Positions 25,296 to 33,763 of a stretch of DNA of 64,000 bases are shown here, piece by piece. Both the position numbers and the translations under genes were made by a program. How positions within the stretch are numbered: position 1 is the stretch's first letter; each line of letters begins with the position of its first letter. This stretch comes from Streptomyces xantholiticus (lineage in GTDB: Bacteria > Actinomycetota > Actinomycetes > Streptomycetales > Streptomycetaceae): contig NZ_BMWB01000008.1 of assembly GCF_014651015.1 (NCBI RefSeq), positions 124,001-188,000 on the forward strand. Reading direction: 5' to 3'. Under the pieces are notes generated by a model. That model saw nothing but the letters and a program-made list of their open reading frames with translations. It made no database searches and was not told the origin of the DNA.

Positions 25296-26519
25296 ATGCC
25301 CGCCGATCTCGCCGTCATCGGACTCGGCCATCTCGGTCTGCCGCTCGCCCAGGCCGCCGTGGCCGCAGGCATCGAAACCATCGGCTACGACCCCGACCCA
25401 CGCCAGCTCACGGAGCCCGCCGCTGGAGTGACACCCGCCGACATCCGGCGCATGGTCTCCAGCGGATTCCGCAACGTCACCGACCCGGCCGAACTCGGCC
25501 GCGTACGCACCGCCGTCATCTGCGTCCCCACCCCGATGGGCGCGGACGGCACTCTGGACCTGACCGCGCTCACCGACGCCGCTCGGGCCCTCGCGTCCCG
25601 GCTGCGCCCCCATACGACGGTCCTGCTGGAGTCGGCGGTCGAGCCCGGCACCACGGAGGACTTCCTGCGGCCCCTGCTCGAAGAGGGCTCCGGCCTGCGC
25701 GCCGGCCGGGACTTCCACCTGGCCTACTCCCCCAGCCGCACCGACCCCGGCCGCCGCACCCACGGGTACGCCAACACGCCGAAGGTCATCGGCGGGCTGA
25801 CCCCCGCCTGCACCGAGTCCGCCGCAGCCTTCTACGCCAGGCTGACCGACAAGGTGGTCCGCGCCCGCGGACTGCGCGAGGCGGAGACCGTCAAGGTCCT
25901 CGAGACGAACTTCCGGCACGTGAACATCGCGCTGGTCAACGAGATGTCGGTGCTCTGCCACGACCTCGGCGTCGACCTCTGGGACGTCATCCGCTGCGCA
26001 GAGACCAAGCCCTTCGGCTTCCAGGCCTTCCGACCCGGCCCCGGGGTCGGCGGCCACGGCGTCCCCCTCGACCCCGGCCACGCGCCGGGCCGCCCGCTGC
26101 GCATGGTGGGCCTCGCCCAGGAGATCAACGCCCGGATGCCCCAGTACGTCGTCCGGCGCTGCGCCACCCTCCTCAACGAACACGGCAAGTCGGCCCGCGG
26201 TGCCCGCGTCCTGCTCCTGGGCGTCACCTACAAGCCGGACCTCGCCGACCTGCAGGGATCACCGGCCACCGAACTGGCCCGCCGTCTGATGGACCTCGGC
26301 GCGTCCGTGAGCTACCACGATCCCTACGTCCCCGACTGGCGCGTGGGCGAACTCCCCGTCCCGCGCGCCGACTCGCTGTACGAGGCGGCCGCCGCCGCGG
26401 ACCTGACGGTCCTGGTGCAGCACCACCGCACCTACGACCTCCAGGGCTTGGCGGTCAAGGCCCAACTCCTGCTGGACACAAGGGGAGCGACTCCGGCGGG
26501 AGCCGCACACCGCCTTTGA
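25296..26519 (+). CDS. UDP-glucose/UDP-ManNAc dehydrogenase family protein lacking the catalytic Cys, 407 aa
   Basis: The N-terminal Rossmann fold begins LAVIGLGHLGLPLAQAAVAA. The central helical part has ETNFRHVNIALVNEMSVLCHDLG. The C-terminal domain includes ARGARVLLLGVTYKPDLADL, as in WecC/UgD proteins. In this family the nucleophile lies in a PGPGVGGHC motif. Here the same motif reads PGPGVGGHGVPLDPGHAPG, with Gly at residue 255. The usual SPER motif is SPSR. Full four-electron oxidation to a uronic acid is therefore unlikely. It may act as a simple two-electron dehydrogenase, a binding protein or a regulator. The start at ATG 25296 is a choice; ATG 25275 would add seven residues. Confidence 0.8.
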   Translation: MPADLAVIGLGHLGLPLAQAAVAAGIETIGYDPDPRQLTEPAAGVTPADIRRMVSSGFRNVTDPAELGRVRTAVICVPTPMGADGTLDLTALTDAARALASRLRPHTTVLLESAVEPGTTEDFLRPLLEEGSGLRAGRDFHLAYSPSRTDPGRRTHGYANTPKVIGGLTPACTESAAAFYARLTDKVVRARGLREAETVKVLETNFRHVNIALVNEMSVLCHDLGVDLWDVIRCAETKPFGFQAFRPGPGVGGHGVPLDPGHAPGRPLRMVGLAQEINARMPQYVVRRCATLLNEHGKSARGARVLLLGVTYKPDLADLQGSPATELARRLMDLGASVSYHDPYVPDWRVGELPVPRADSLYEAAAAADLTVLVQHHRTYDLQGLAVKAQLLLDTRGATPAGAAHRL

Positions 26520-26803
26520 TCCCTTGCTCCCGGACCGGCCGGTCGCCGGGCTGTTGGCGTTCACGACGTACTCCCGCGAGCCATGGACCGTAGGGGTCGC
26601 GGGAGGCACGCTGCCGTGCATCGGATGGTCTTCCGCGCATGCTCGGGGACCGGCCGGCCTGAGCCGACACTCTCTCAGGAATCCGACACCGTCCTTACAA
26701 CGGTCATATAACCGAATGCCGCACCGTCGGACCGGACTGCTAGTCTCCGGGACCGCCGCTCGCACGATCGTGCGACGCGTTCGATCCCAGGGGGAGTTCC
26801 GCC

Positions 26804-27289
26804 ATGAGCCAGCCCGTCCCGCCGCCGTCCGGCAACCCGTTCGCCGGTGACGCCCAGTACGCACCCGCCCCGCCGCCGGCCCCGGTCCGCAACAACATCG
26901 GCCTCGGCATCGCCGCCGCCGTCGTCACCGCGCTGGTCACCGCGGGCATCTACGGCGCCATCGCCGGCTCCATCGAGGCCGAGGTCGGCTACGCGGCCGT
27001 CGCCGTCGGCTTCCTCATCGGTTTCGTCGCCGCCAAGGCCGGCGGCCCCAACCCGGTCCTGGCCGTCGTGAGCGCCGTGCTCGGCATCGGCGCCGTGTAC
27101 CTGGGCCAGTTGGTCGGTATCGCGATGATCCTCGGCGACATGGGCGGCGGCTCGTTCGGCGAGATCTTCTTCCAGCACTTCGGCGACCTGACGAAGGTGT
27201 GGAAGGAGGCCGCGGACGGCATGACGTACGTCTTCCTCGCCATCGCCGCGGTCACCGCGTTCGCCGGCGCCAAGAAGGCCAACGCCTGA
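26804..27289 (+). CDS. Small multi-pass membrane protein, 161 aa
   Basis: A Pro-rich cytoplasmic start (MSQPVPPPSGNPFAGD) is followed by four hydrophobic segments at about residues 30-52, 60-76, 83-103 and 135-155. The order and flanking charges resemble a common streptomycete membrane protein with no known function. GGGGGAG lies 7-8 bases before the ATG. A TAGTCT hexamer at about 26742-26747 could be its -10 element. It is monocistronic and closed by a very strong hairpin. Confidence 0.75.
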   Translation: MSQPVPPPSGNPFAGDAQYAPAPPPAPVRNNIGLGIAAAVVTALVTAGIYGAIAGSIEAEVGYAAVAVGFLIGFVAAKAGGPNPVLAVVSAVLGIGAVYLGQLVGIAMILGDMGGGSFGEIFFQHFGDLTKVWKEAADGMTYVFLAIAAVTAFAGAKKANA

Positions 27290-27300
27290 CGCGCACTCAG

Positions 27301-27346
27301 CACATGGGAAGGGCCCGGCACCGAAGTGCCGGGCCCTTCCCATGTG
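27301..27346. terminator. Very strong bidirectional terminator
   Basis: A perfect 21-bp stem (27301-27321 with 27326-27346) encloses a CGAA loop. It separates the convergent membrane-protein gene and guaB3. Confidence 0.9.
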
Positions 27347-27358
27347 TACGGCCGGAAG

Positions 27359-28483
27359 TCAGCGGCGGTGCTGCGAGTCCGCCACCGTGACCTCGACGCG
27401 CTGGAACTCCTTGAGCTCGCTGTAGCCCGTCGTCGCCATCGCCCGGCGCAGCGCGCCGAAGAAGTTCATCGAACCGTCAGGGGTGTGCGAGGGCCCGGTG
27501 AGGATCTCCTCCGTGGTGCCCACGATGCCCAGGTCCACCAGCTTGCCCCGCGGCACGTCCTCGTGGACGGCCTCCATGCCCCAGTGGTGGCCCTTGCCCG
27601 GTGCGTCGGTGGCGCGGGCCAGCGGCGAGCCGATCATCACCGCGTCGGCACCGCACGCGATTGCCTTCGGCAGGTCGCCGGACCAGCCGACGCCGCCGTC
27701 CGCGATGACGTGGACGTAGCGGCCGCCGGACTCGTCCATGTAGTCGCGGCGGGCCGCGGCCACGTCCGCGACGGCGGTCGCCATCGGGACCTGGATGCCC
27801 AGCACGTTACGGGTGGTGTGCGCGGCGCCACCGCCGAATCCCACCAGGACACCCGCCGCACCGGTGCGCATCAGGTGCAGGGCCGCGGTGTACGTGGCAC
27901 AGCCGCCGACGATGACCGGAACGTCGAGCTCGTAGATGAACTGCTTGAGGTTCAGCGGTTCGGCGGCGCCGGAGACGTGCTCGGCGGAGACGGTCGTGCC
28001 GCGGATGACGAAGATGTCGACGCCCGCGTCCACGACGGCCTTCGAGAACTGCGCGGTGCGCTGCGGGGAGAGCGCGGCGGCGGTGACGACACCGGAGTCG
28101 CGCACCTCCTTGATGCGCTGCCCGATCAGCTCCTCCTGGATGGGGGCCGCATAGATCTCCTGCAGCCTGCGCGTCGCGCTCGCCTCGTCCATCTCGGCGA
28201 TCTCGTCCAGCAGCGGCTGCGGGTCCTCGTATCGGGTCCACAGGCCCTCGAGGTTCAGTACGCCCAGGCCGCCCATCTCGCCGATGCGGATGGCGGTCTG
28301 CGGGGAGACCACGGAGTCCATCGGCGCGGCCAAGAAGGGCAGCTCGAAGCGGTAGGCGTCGATCTGCCAGGCGATCGAGACCTCCTTCGGGTCCCGCGTA
28401 CGCCGACTCGGCACGACGGCGATGTCGTCGAACGCGTACGCCCGGCGGCCGCGCTTGCCGCGCCCGATCTCGATCTCAGTCAC
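27359..28483 (-). CDS. guaB3: GuaB3-family IMP dehydrogenase-related protein, 374 aa
   Basis: This is an IMPDH/GMPR-superfamily (beta/alpha)8 protein without CBS domains, opening MTEIEIGRGKRGRRAYAFDD. The glycine-rich phosphate-binding turn ADGGVGWSGDLPKAIACGAD and the nearby GSPLARATDAPG are visible. The loop that holds the catalytic Cys in true IMPDH is not the canonical GSIC form. Actinobacterial GuaB3 proteins of this length normally neighbour guaB; their role in purine balance is less settled than GuaB's. It lies 108 bp downstream of guaB on the same strand. Confidence 0.9.
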   Translation of the reverse strand: MTEIEIGRGKRGRRAYAFDDIAVVPSRRTRDPKEVSIAWQIDAYRFELPFLAAPMDSVVSPQTAIRIGEMGGLGVLNLEGLWTRYEDPQPLLDEIAEMDEASATRRLQEIYAAPIQEELIGQRIKEVRDSGVVTAAALSPQRTAQFSKAVVDAGVDIFVIRGTTVSAEHVSGAAEPLNLKQFIYELDVPVIVGGCATYTAALHLMRTGAAGVLVGFGGGAAHTTRNVLGIQVPMATAVADVAAARRDYMDESGGRYVHVIADGGVGWSGDLPKAIACGADAVMIGSPLARATDAPGKGHHWGMEAVHEDVPRGKLVDLGIVGTTEEILTGPSHTPDGSMNFFGALRRAMATTGYSELKEFQRVEVTVADSQHRR

Positions 28484-28591
28484 GTGTGTGGCCTTTCCTT
28501 CTGCATCTGCGCCTGGGCCCTACCAGTATCCCCGACGCACACGTGAGGGGCGGCCCCGGCAACCCCGGGACCGCCCCTGTCACGCGGGGGA

Positions 28592-30094
28592 CTACTTCCT
28601 GCCGTAGTTCGGCGCCTCGACCGTCATCTGGATGTCGTGCGGGTGGCTCTCCTTGAGCCCCGCCGAGGTGATCCGCACGAACCGGCCGCGGTCCTGCAGC
28701 TGAGGCACGGTGCGCCCGCCGACGTAGAACATCGACTGGCGCAGACCGCCCACCAGCTGGTGGACGACCGCGGAGAGCGGGCCGCGGTAGGGCACCTGGC
28801 CCTCGATGCCCTCGGGCACCAGCTTCTCGTCCGAGGCGACGCCCTCCTGGAAGTAGCGGTCCTTGGAGAAGGAGCGCTGCTCGCCACGGGACTGCATCGC
28901 GCCGAGCGAACCCATGCCGCGGTACGACTTGAACTGCTTGCCGTTGATGAACATCAGCTCACCCGGAGACTCCTCGCAGCCGGCCAGCAGCGAGCCGAGC
29001 ATCACCGTGTCCGCGCCCGCGACCAGTGCCTTCGCGATGTCGCCCGAATACTGCAGACCGCCGTCGCCGATGACCGGGATGCCGGCCGCCTTGGCGGCGA
29101 GCGAGGCCTCGTAGATCGCGGTCACCTGCGGGACGCCGATGCCGGCGACCACGCGGGTGGTGCAGATGGAGCCCGGGCCGACACCGACCTTGATGCCGTC
29201 GACACCGGCGTCGATCAGCGCCTGGGCGCCGTCCTTGGTGGCGATGTTGCCGCCGATGACGTCGACGCCGGACGCATTCGACTTGATCTTTGCCACCATG
29301 TCGCCGACCAGCCGGGAGTGGCCGTGCGCGGTGTCGACGACGATGAAGTCGACACCGGCCTCGATCAGCGCCTGGGACCGCTCGAAGGCGTCGCCCGCCA
29401 CGCCGACCGCCGCGCCGACCAGCAGTCGGCCGTCCTTGTCCTTGGCGGCGTTCGGGTACTTCTCGGCCTTGACGAAGTCCTTGACCGTGATCAGGCCCTT
29501 GAGGATGCCCGCGTCGTCGACCAGCGGAAGCTTCTCGATCTTGTGGCGGCGCAGCAGCTCCATGGCGTCCACGCCGGAGATGCCCACCTTGCCGGTGACC
29601 AGCGGCATCGGGGTCATGACCTCGCGCACCTGGCGCGCACGGTCCGACTCGAAGGCCATGTCACGGTTGGTGACGATGCCGAGCAGCTTGCCCGCGGCGT
29701 CGGTGACCGGCACGCCGCTGATGCGGAACTTGGCGCACAGCTGGTCCGCCTCCGCGAGCGTCGCGTCCGGGTGCACGGTGATCGGGTCGCTGACCATGCC
29801 GGACTCGGAGCGCTTGACCAGGTCGACCTGGTTGGCCTGGTCGGCGATGGAGAGGTTGCGGTGCAGCACGCCCACGCCGCCCTGCCGGGCCATGGCGATC
29901 GCCATGCGCGCTTCGGTCACCTTGTCCATGGCGGCGGACAGCAGCGGGATGTTCACCCGCACGTTCTTCGAGATGTACGAGGAGGTGTCGATCTGGTCGG
30001 GCGCCATGTCGGAGGCACCCGGCAGCAGAAGCACATCGTCGTAGGTCAGCCCGAGTGTCGCGAATTTCTCGGGCACTCCGTCGACGTTGGTCAT
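28592..30094 (-). CDS. guaB: Inosine-5'-monophosphate dehydrogenase, 500 aa
   Basis: It catalyses IMP to XMP with NAD+, the committed step to GMP, upstream of the guaA product in this same window. The order is N-terminal barrel (TYDDVLLLPGASD), two CBS domains at about residues 95-215, then the barrel again. The catalytic loop reads GVGPGSICTTRVVAGIGVPQ with its nucleophilic Cys, and DGGLQYSGDIAKAL is the phosphate site. The length is normal. ATG 30094 starts MTNVDGVPEKFATLGLT. A sigma-factor gene lies upstream on the same strand with a 138-bp gap. Confidence 0.97.
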   Translation of the reverse strand: MTNVDGVPEKFATLGLTYDDVLLLPGASDMAPDQIDTSSYISKNVRVNIPLLSAAMDKVTEARMAIAMARQGGVGVLHRNLSIADQANQVDLVKRSESGMVSDPITVHPDATLAEADQLCAKFRISGVPVTDAAGKLLGIVTNRDMAFESDRARQVREVMTPMPLVTGKVGISGVDAMELLRRHKIEKLPLVDDAGILKGLITVKDFVKAEKYPNAAKDKDGRLLVGAAVGVAGDAFERSQALIEAGVDFIVVDTAHGHSRLVGDMVAKIKSNASGVDVIGGNIATKDGAQALIDAGVDGIKVGVGPGSICTTRVVAGIGVPQVTAIYEASLAAKAAGIPVIGDGGLQYSGDIAKALVAGADTVMLGSLLAGCEESPGELMFINGKQFKSYRGMGSLGAMQSRGEQRSFSKDRYFQEGVASDEKLVPEGIEGQVPYRGPLSAVVHQLVGGLRQSMFYVGGRTVPQLQDRGRFVRITSAGLKESHPHDIQMTVEAPNYGRK

Positions 30095-30232
30095 GACACC
30101 TTCCCCAAATGGCCTTGATCCCTGCGAATGTCCATGCTAACGGCCCGAGGAGCCGTCTCATTCCACGATCAAGATCGATGAGCAGCTTTGTACGTTCACA
30201 CGACAGTCATACGGAGATCGCCGGCGAGCGGT

Positions 30233-30910
30233 TCACTGCTCGGCCAGCGCCCGCAGCCTGCTGAGCGCACGGTGCTGGGCGACCCGGACCGCGCCCGGCG
30301 ACATCCCCAGCATCTGGCCGGTCTCCTCCGCGGTCAGCCCGACGGCGACCCTGAGCACCAGCAGCTCGCGCTGGTTCTCCGGCAGATTGGCGAGCAGCTT
30401 CTTGGCCCACTCCGCGTCGTCGCTGAGCAGCGCCCGCTCCTCCGGGCCGAGCGAGTCGTCCGGCCGCTCGGGCATCTCGTCGGACGGCACGGCCGTGGAT
30501 CCCGGATGACGCATCGCCGCGCGCTGCAGATCGGCGACCTTGTGGGAGGCGATGGCGAAGACGAACGCCTCGAAGGGCCGGCCGGTGTCCTTGTACCGCG
30601 GCAGCGCCATCAGCACCGCGACGCAGACCTCCTGCGCCAGGTCCTCGACGAAGTGCCTGGCGTCACCGGGCAGCCGGCTCAGCCGCGAGCGGCAGAAACG
30701 CAACGCGAGCGGATGGACGTGCGCCAGCAGATCGTGCGTCGCCTGCTCGTCGCCGTCGACGGCTCGGTGCACGAGTGCCCCGATGGCCCCCTGGGCGGTC
30801 ACCGCCTCGTCGTCGCGCATCGGTCCATGGTGCCTCGGCCCACGACCGTCCGTGGCACCGCGTCCCGTGTTGTGCACCGAAGCGTTATGAGCAGGTGCGC
30901 CGGAACTCAT
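30233..30910 (-). CDS. shbA: ECF-type RNA polymerase sigma factor, probable ShbA, 225 aa
   Basis: Sigma region 2 is visible in HFVEDLAQEVCVAVLMALPR and AFVFAIASHKVADLQR. Region 4 is visible in LPENQRELLVLRVAVGLTAE followed by MSPGAVRVAQHRALSRLR. Its place between guaB and bldM matches the gene called shbA in streptomycetes, whose product in S. griseus directs transcription of the principal sigma gene hrdB, and sigD in mycobacteria. The identity is inferred from context plus family. I chose ATG 30910 (GGAGGG upstream). ATG 30820 (MRDDEAVTAQ) would be the conserved core start. Confidence 0.8.
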   Translation of the reverse strand: MSSGAPAHNASVHNTGRGATDGRGPRHHGPMRDDEAVTAQGAIGALVHRAVDGDEQATHDLLAHVHPLALRFCRSRLSRLPGDARHFVEDLAQEVCVAVLMALPRYKDTGRPFEAFVFAIASHKVADLQRAAMRHPGSTAVPSDEMPERPDDSLGPEERALLSDDAEWAKKLLANLPENQRELLVLRVAVGLTAEETGQMLGMSPGAVRVAQHRALSRLRALAEQ

Positions 30911-31041
30911 CTCCTGCGCCCTCCCCTCCCGCTCGACCGACTCGTCCCCGAGGAACTCCACACCTCAAGGATGCGGCATCGCGCGGGAAACGGATGCCCT
31001 CGGGCATCCGTCACCCCCGCGCCGCCCTCTTCGTACGGTCC

Positions 31042-31653
31042 TCAGCGGACCAGGCCCCAGCGGAATCCGAGCGCCACCGCGTGCGCCCGGTCCGAGGCTC
31101 CGAGCTTCTTGAACAGCCGCCTGGCGTGCGTCTTCACCGTGTCCTCCGAGAGGAACAACTCGCGCCCGATCTCCGCATTGGAGCGGCCGTGGCTCATGCC
31201 CTCGAGGACCTGGATCTCACGCGCGGTGAGCGTGGGCGCGGCGCCCATCTCGGCCGAGCGGAGCCGACGCGGGGCGAGCCGCCAGGTCGGGTCGGCGAGC
31301 GCCTGCGTGACGGTCGCGCGCAGCTCGGCGCGAGAGGCATCCTTGTGCAGATAGCCGCGGGCACCGGCGGCGACCGCGAGCGCGACGCCGTCGAGGTCCT
31401 CGGCGACGGTCAGCATGATGATCCGCGCGCCGGGGTCCGCGGACAGCAGGCGGCGCACGGTCTCGACGCCGCCCAGTCCGGGCATGCGTACGTCCATCAG
31501 AATCAGGTCCGAACGATCGGCGCCCCAGCGGCGGAGGACTTCCTCGCCGTTGGCCGCGGTCGTCACGCGCTCGACGCCGGGCACGGTCGCGACCGCGCGG
31601 CGGAGCGCCTCTCGGGCAAGCGGGGAGTCGTCGCAGACGAGGACGGATGTCAT
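31042..31653 (-). CDS. bldM: BldM, orphan atypical response regulator of development, 203 aa
   Basis: An N-terminal receiver begins MTSVLVCDDSPLAREALRRA, with the Asp54 position in LILMDVRMPG. A LuxR-type HTH follows (LTAREIQVLEGMSHGRSNAE, then LFLSEDTVKTHARRLFKKLG). No kinase is encoded nearby. The sequence and neighbours (whiD divergent, sigma factor downstream) identify BldM, which controls aerial growth and, as a heterodimer with WhiI, later sporulation genes in Streptomyces. Known work places its main promoter under sigma-BldN, and a matching sequence is present upstream. Confidence 0.95.
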   Translation of the reverse strand: MTSVLVCDDSPLAREALRRAVATVPGVERVTTAANGEEVLRRWGADRSDLILMDVRMPGLGGVETVRRLLSADPGARIIMLTVAEDLDGVALAVAAGARGYLHKDASRAELRATVTQALADPTWRLAPRRLRSAEMGAAPTLTAREIQVLEGMSHGRSNAEIGRELFLSEDTVKTHARRLFKKLGASDRAHAVALGFRWGLVR

Positions 31654-31728
31654 GGCCGCCCTCCGCAGCTGATGCGCGTCACCTTGAGCCTCCAGGCTGG
31701 GTACGTTTCTTCACCTGTGCGGTTGAAC

Positions 31729-31752
31729 GCTCTCGGACATGTGCCCGAGAGC
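31729..31752. promoter_or_regulatory. Inverted repeat in the predicted bldM 5' leader
   Basis: GCTCTCGG (31729-31736) and CCGAGAGC (31745-31752) form an 8-bp stem with an 8-base loop. It is flanked by CGGTTGAA (31720-31727) and TTCAACCG (31760-31767) as an outer arm. It lies between the predicted bldM transcription start and the gene. It could be an RNA hairpin or a protein site. Confidence 0.5.
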
Positions 31753-31778
31753 TTGTTCTTTCAACCGCCTCCGCCCTC

Positions 31779-31806
31779 TCAACGACGGTCACTCGAAAGA
31801 GTTACG
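31779..31806 (-). promoter_or_regulatory. Sigma-BldN-type promoter of bldM
   Basis: On the minus strand CGTAAC (31806-31801) is followed after exactly 16 bp by CGTTGA (31784-31779). This is the hexamer pair and spacing I recall for the sigma-BldN-dependent bldMp1 promoter of S. coelicolor. The transcript would have a leader of roughly 120 bases. Confidence 0.8.
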
Positions 31807-32021
31807 GGTCGTATGCAGCACTTCCGCACGCTGCGTGAGGGAGCCGTCGGACACGCGTGAGCACCGGTTCCGCGGGCCTCGGGCGGCCCGTCGCGGCGCC
31901 GTCCAGGTTTCACCGACGGCAGGCGGAGCACCCGTTCTCCTCGGTTGCGGGTCCTGCCCCATTCAGCGGCTTTTCTTCCCTTTTTCCAGTGTCTGTGGCT
32001 AGATTCGCAATGAGTCATATT

Positions 32022-32046
32022 TACATCTACTTACACAGCAGATGTA
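32022..32046. promoter_or_regulatory. Inverted repeat upstream of whiD
   Basis: TACATCT (32022-32028) and AGATGTA (32040-32046) form a 7-bp inverted repeat with an 11-base centre. It sits in an unusually A/T-rich stretch about 110 bp before whiD. The TAGATT at 32000-32005 could be a -10 element just upstream. It may be a regulator site or an mRNA hairpin. Confidence 0.4.
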
Positions 32047-32157
32047 CGGTCGTTGGCACGGTGCTGGTGCCGGATCCGGCGCACGTCCGGTCGGCGTCCC
32101 GCCCGTTTCCGACCTGGTCCTGTATCCACCCAGCACGGTTTCAAGGGGACATGCGCC

Positions 32158-32481
32158 ATGGCAGATTTCTCTCGCCTTCCCGGACCCAACGCCGATCTGT
32201 GGGACTGGCAGCTCCTCGCGGCATGCCGTGGGGTCGACAGCTCGCTCTTCTTCCACCCGGAAGGCGAGCGGGGCGCGGCGCGCAGCGCGCGCGAGAACTC
32301 GGCGAAGGAGGTCTGCATGAGGTGCCCGGTACGGGCCGAGTGCGCGGCGCATGCGCTGGCCGTACGGGAGCCCTACGGCGTCTGGGGCGGACTGACCGAG
32401 GACGAGCGCGAGGAGCTCATGGGGCGAGCACGCCACCGGCTGATCCCCGCCACGAGTGCGGGGGGTGCGGTACCCAACTGA
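32158..32481 (+). CDS. whiD: WhiD, WhiB-like iron-sulfur transcription factor, 107 aa
   Basis: The four cluster-binding cysteines fall at residues 23, 53, 56 and 62 (AACRG, EVCMRCPVRAEC), the positions reported for WhiD. The Wbl turn GVWGGLTEDERE and a basic C-terminus follow. WhiD is needed for proper spore septation and maturation in Streptomyces and belongs to the same subfamily as mycobacterial WhiB3, which also sits near groEL, sigD and guaB. The AAGGGG about 10 bases upstream supports ATG 32158 (MADFSRLPGPNADLW). Confidence 0.95.
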   Translation: MADFSRLPGPNADLWDWQLLAACRGVDSSLFFHPEGERGAARSARENSAKEVCMRCPVRAECAAHALAVREPYGVWGGLTEDEREELMGRARHRLIPATSAGGAVPN

Positions 32482-32785
32482 CGAGCGCGCCGCGCCCACG
32501 AACAGAAGAAACGTTCCTTCATATGGACTGCCCTGCGGCCGGTGATTCGGCCCCACCGATGCGCAGATGTTCCGGCCCCCGGCCCTGACGGACGGGGGCC
32601 GTAGATCGTCCGGGACCGGCGACGACCGCCCCGCCTCCGCGCCCCGGCCGGGCCACAGCGCGATGCGGATACCGGAAAGCAGTCCTGGGCACGCCCCCGG
32701 AGCGGCACCGGACGCAAGCGCTCCGTGACCGGGCCGGGGAAAGCAACGCGTAACCCGGTCCGCCGCCACCCGAGGGCCGGGCCGG
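32482..32785. other. Intergenic region with terminator-like hairpin and a dispersed repeat copy
   Basis: CGGCCCCCG (32573-32581) and CGGGGGCCG (32593-32601) form a 9-bp stem that probably ends whiD transcription. At about 32672-32714 lies a stretch nearly identical to one at 48840-48887, sharing GGAAAGCAGTCC, GGGCA and GCCCCCGGAG. No gene is supported here. Confidence 0.6.
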
Positions 32786-33682
32786 TCAGCGGACGGACGC
32801 GCGCGCGAGTTGGGTCAGGGTCGCGGAGACGGCCGGCACCTGGGCCAGGTCGGGGAGGGTGAGCGCCACGATCTCGCGGCTGACGGCCGGCTCGACCGTC
32901 ACCAGCCGGGCCTTCTTGGGCCGTACCGACTCCAGTGCCAGCTCGGGCAGTACGGCCACGCCGAGACCCGCGCCGACCAGCCCGATCACCGCCGGGTAGT
33001 CGTCGGTGGCGAAGTCGATGCGCGGGGTGAAGCCCGCCTCCTCGCAGACGTCAACGAGCTGCCGGCGGCATCGGGGACAGCCCGCGATCCACGACTCCTC
33101 CGCAAGGTCCCCGATGGCGACCGACGTAGCTTCGGCGAGCCGGTGCCCCTCGGGCACCAGCCCGACGAGCCGGTCGGTGAGCAGGGGCCGCACCACCAGG
33201 TCGTCCCATTCCGACTCCGCGCCGGCCGGGCCGTACCGGAAGGCGAGCGCCACGTCGCAGTCACCCTCGCGCAGCATCTCCACCGAGCGCGGCGGCTCGG
33301 CGTCGACGAGGTAGACACGCGTGCCCGGGTGGGCGGCGCGCAGGGCGGCCAGCGCGGTGGGCACCAGCGTGGAGCTGCCGCTGGGGAACGAGACGAGGCG
33401 CACCCGGCCCGCCCGGAGCCCGGCGATCGCCGCGACCTCCTCCTCTGCCGCGGTGAGCCCGGCGAGGATGCCTGCCGCATGCCGGACGAGCGCTTCACCG
33501 GCCTGGGTGAGGCGCATCTCGCGGCCGGTCCGGATCAGCAGCGGGGTGCCCGCGGAGCTCTCGAGCGCCTTCATCTGCTGGCTGACCGCGGGCTGGGTGC
33601 AGCCGAGTTCACGGGCGGCCGCGGAGAACGAACCGGTGGCGGCGACGGCACGCAGGACGCGGAGGTGGCGGGCTTCTATCAC
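32786..33682 (-). CDS. LysR-family transcriptional regulator, 298 aa
   Basis: The N-terminal winged HTH reads HLRVLRAVAATGSFSAAARE followed by LGCTQPAVSQQMKALESSAG. The C-terminal effector-binding domain resembles the streptomycete group with CPRCRRQL in its middle. I took the GTG at 33682 (IEARHLRV after the initiator), which places the HTH at the very start as in the family. The ribosome-binding site is weak. It is divergent from a MOSC gene by 81 bp. LysR genes often regulate their divergent neighbour, so the MOSC gene is the natural candidate target. Confidence 0.85.
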   Translation of the reverse strand: MIEARHLRVLRAVAATGSFSAAARELGCTQPAVSQQMKALESSAGTPLLIRTGREMRLTQAGEALVRHAAGILAGLTAAEEEVAAIAGLRAGRVRLVSFPSGSSTLVPTALAALRAAHPGTRVYLVDAEPPRSVEMLREGDCDVALAFRYGPAGAESEWDDLVVRPLLTDRLVGLVPEGHRLAEATSVAIGDLAEESWIAGCPRCRRQLVDVCEEAGFTPRIDFATDDYPAVIGLVGAGLGVAVLPELALESVRPKKARLVTVEPAVSREIVALTLPDLAQVPAVSATLTQLARASVR

Positions 33683-33763
33683 CCCGAAAGCATAAGGGAT
33701 GCTTGGGGGAGTGAGCGAGAATTCGCTGGCTGCTTTGAGGAGGGGGCGATTAGCGTACCCGGC

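Larger units (their letters stand above)
31654..32157. other. Divergent bldM-whiD regulatory region
   Basis: This 504-bp non-coding region separates two developmental regulator genes. It holds the BldN-type promoter, the leader hairpin of bldM and an inverted repeat before whiD, each listed separately. The stretch 32000-32050 is the most A/T-rich part of the neighbourhood. No protein-coding frame is convincing. Confidence 0.7.
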
